From NCBI GenBank assembly GCA_033239525.1, contig BSYO01000004.1, positions 1,674,001-1,738,000 on the forward strand: 64,000 bases of DNA, read 5' to 3'. This stretch comes from Nepenthes gracilis. Lineage: Eukaryota; Streptophyta; Magnoliopsida; Caryophyllales; Nepenthaceae. The number at the start of each line of letters is the position of its first letter. Position 1 is the first letter of the stretch. Position numbers and translations under genes: made by a program. This document shows positions 63,531 through 64,000 of this stretch, one piece after another. The notes under the pieces are model-generated. The model was not told the origin of the DNA, made no database searches, and saw only the letters and a program-made list of their open reading frames with translations.

Positions 63531-64000
63531 GATCGATCATCTAAATGATAAATTTTATTAAAGGTTTGTGCGATATTTATATAAGGATCGGTCGATGATC
63601 TATCAAGCAACAAAATTTATTGGAGGTTGGCGTGAGATTCATGTGTGGGTTGGCTTAGAGTCGATCAAGGGTCATCCGAGTAATAAAAGTTATTGAATGT
63701 TCATGCGAATATTGGCTGAGTTATGGAACTCATTGAAAATTCATGTGAGGTTGATATAAGATGTAGTCGAGCTAAAGATATTTCCAATGAATAAATAGTT
63801 TTTGCACCAATTAGGTGTACGATAGACAATTGTATATATTTGAGATAGAATAGGTGCACTTGATATGCGCCGAGGAATTCTTATTTGTCAATTTTAGTGA
63901 AACTAGTGCTTAAAGAACATATACATGGATTACCAAAAGGGTCATGTCTTACAAGAAGTACACATGTAGCAACATTGTTTAAAAGTCACACTTAATATAA
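63531..64000 (+). mobile_element. Dispersed LTR-like repeat, copy 2, cut by the window end
   Basis: 63650-64000 matches 36080-36400 in order and orientation. The upstream part (63540-63650) contains repeated GATCGATCATC/GTCGATGATC phrases. The remainder lies outside the window. Confidence 0.7.

Overview
The window looks like nuclear DNA of a flowering plant, probably a eudicot. The reasons are: intron-rich AT-biased genes with GT/AG borders, very AT-rich intergenic DNA, plant-type arginine decarboxylase and UFD1 proteins, a nuclear-encoded mitochondrial ribosomal protein, and many decayed LTR retrotransposons. I cannot name the species.

Genes sit in the first third, all on the minus strand. 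From the left they are a small mitochondrial ribosomal protein of the bTHX/S31 type (983-1243), a nine-coding-exon UFD1 gene (4478-10327, plus a 5' UTR exon to about 10930) that assembles by hand into a 314-residue protein, and an intronless 736-residue arginine decarboxylase (18238-20448). The decarboxylase has a TATA box and a roughly 470-base leader with two short upstream ORFs. The products act separately: mitochondrial translation, CDC48-dependent ubiquitin processing, and polyamine synthesis. I see no functional link between them.

From about 10.9 kb to 35 kb the rest is LTR-element debris and AT-rich DNA. Two remnants are readable. One is a Ty3/gypsy element resembling the Tat lineage (27.8-31.3 kb): integrase C-terminus, then a 39-bp minisatellite, then an ORF on the opposite strand, then an LTR. 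The other is a Ty1/copia 5' end (31.3-33.3 kb): LTR, primer-binding site, gag and protease, open in a single frame apart from five stop codons. The two are joined by a short patchwork of templated filler.

From 35.9 to 52.1 kb an AT-rich satellite of about 300-400 bp (mostly 360-375 bp) dominates, in roughly 26 recognisable monomers. Each carries a conserved box centred on an inverted repeat, GTCAC-N8-GTGAC. The arrays are interrupted by other repeats, including an inverted pair of about 1 kb at 37.8-38.8 and 47.0-48.3 kb and a duplicated satellite-edge junction (35.5 and 42.7 kb). One block (49.86-51.2 kb) alternates every few bases between two other sequences in the window (44.87-46.2 and 52.57-54.0 kb). 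That most resembles a chimeric assembly consensus. From 54 kb to the end I see only repeats and AT-rich DNA.

All exon borders, LTR ends and repeat limits were read by eye. No transcripts or database searches were available.
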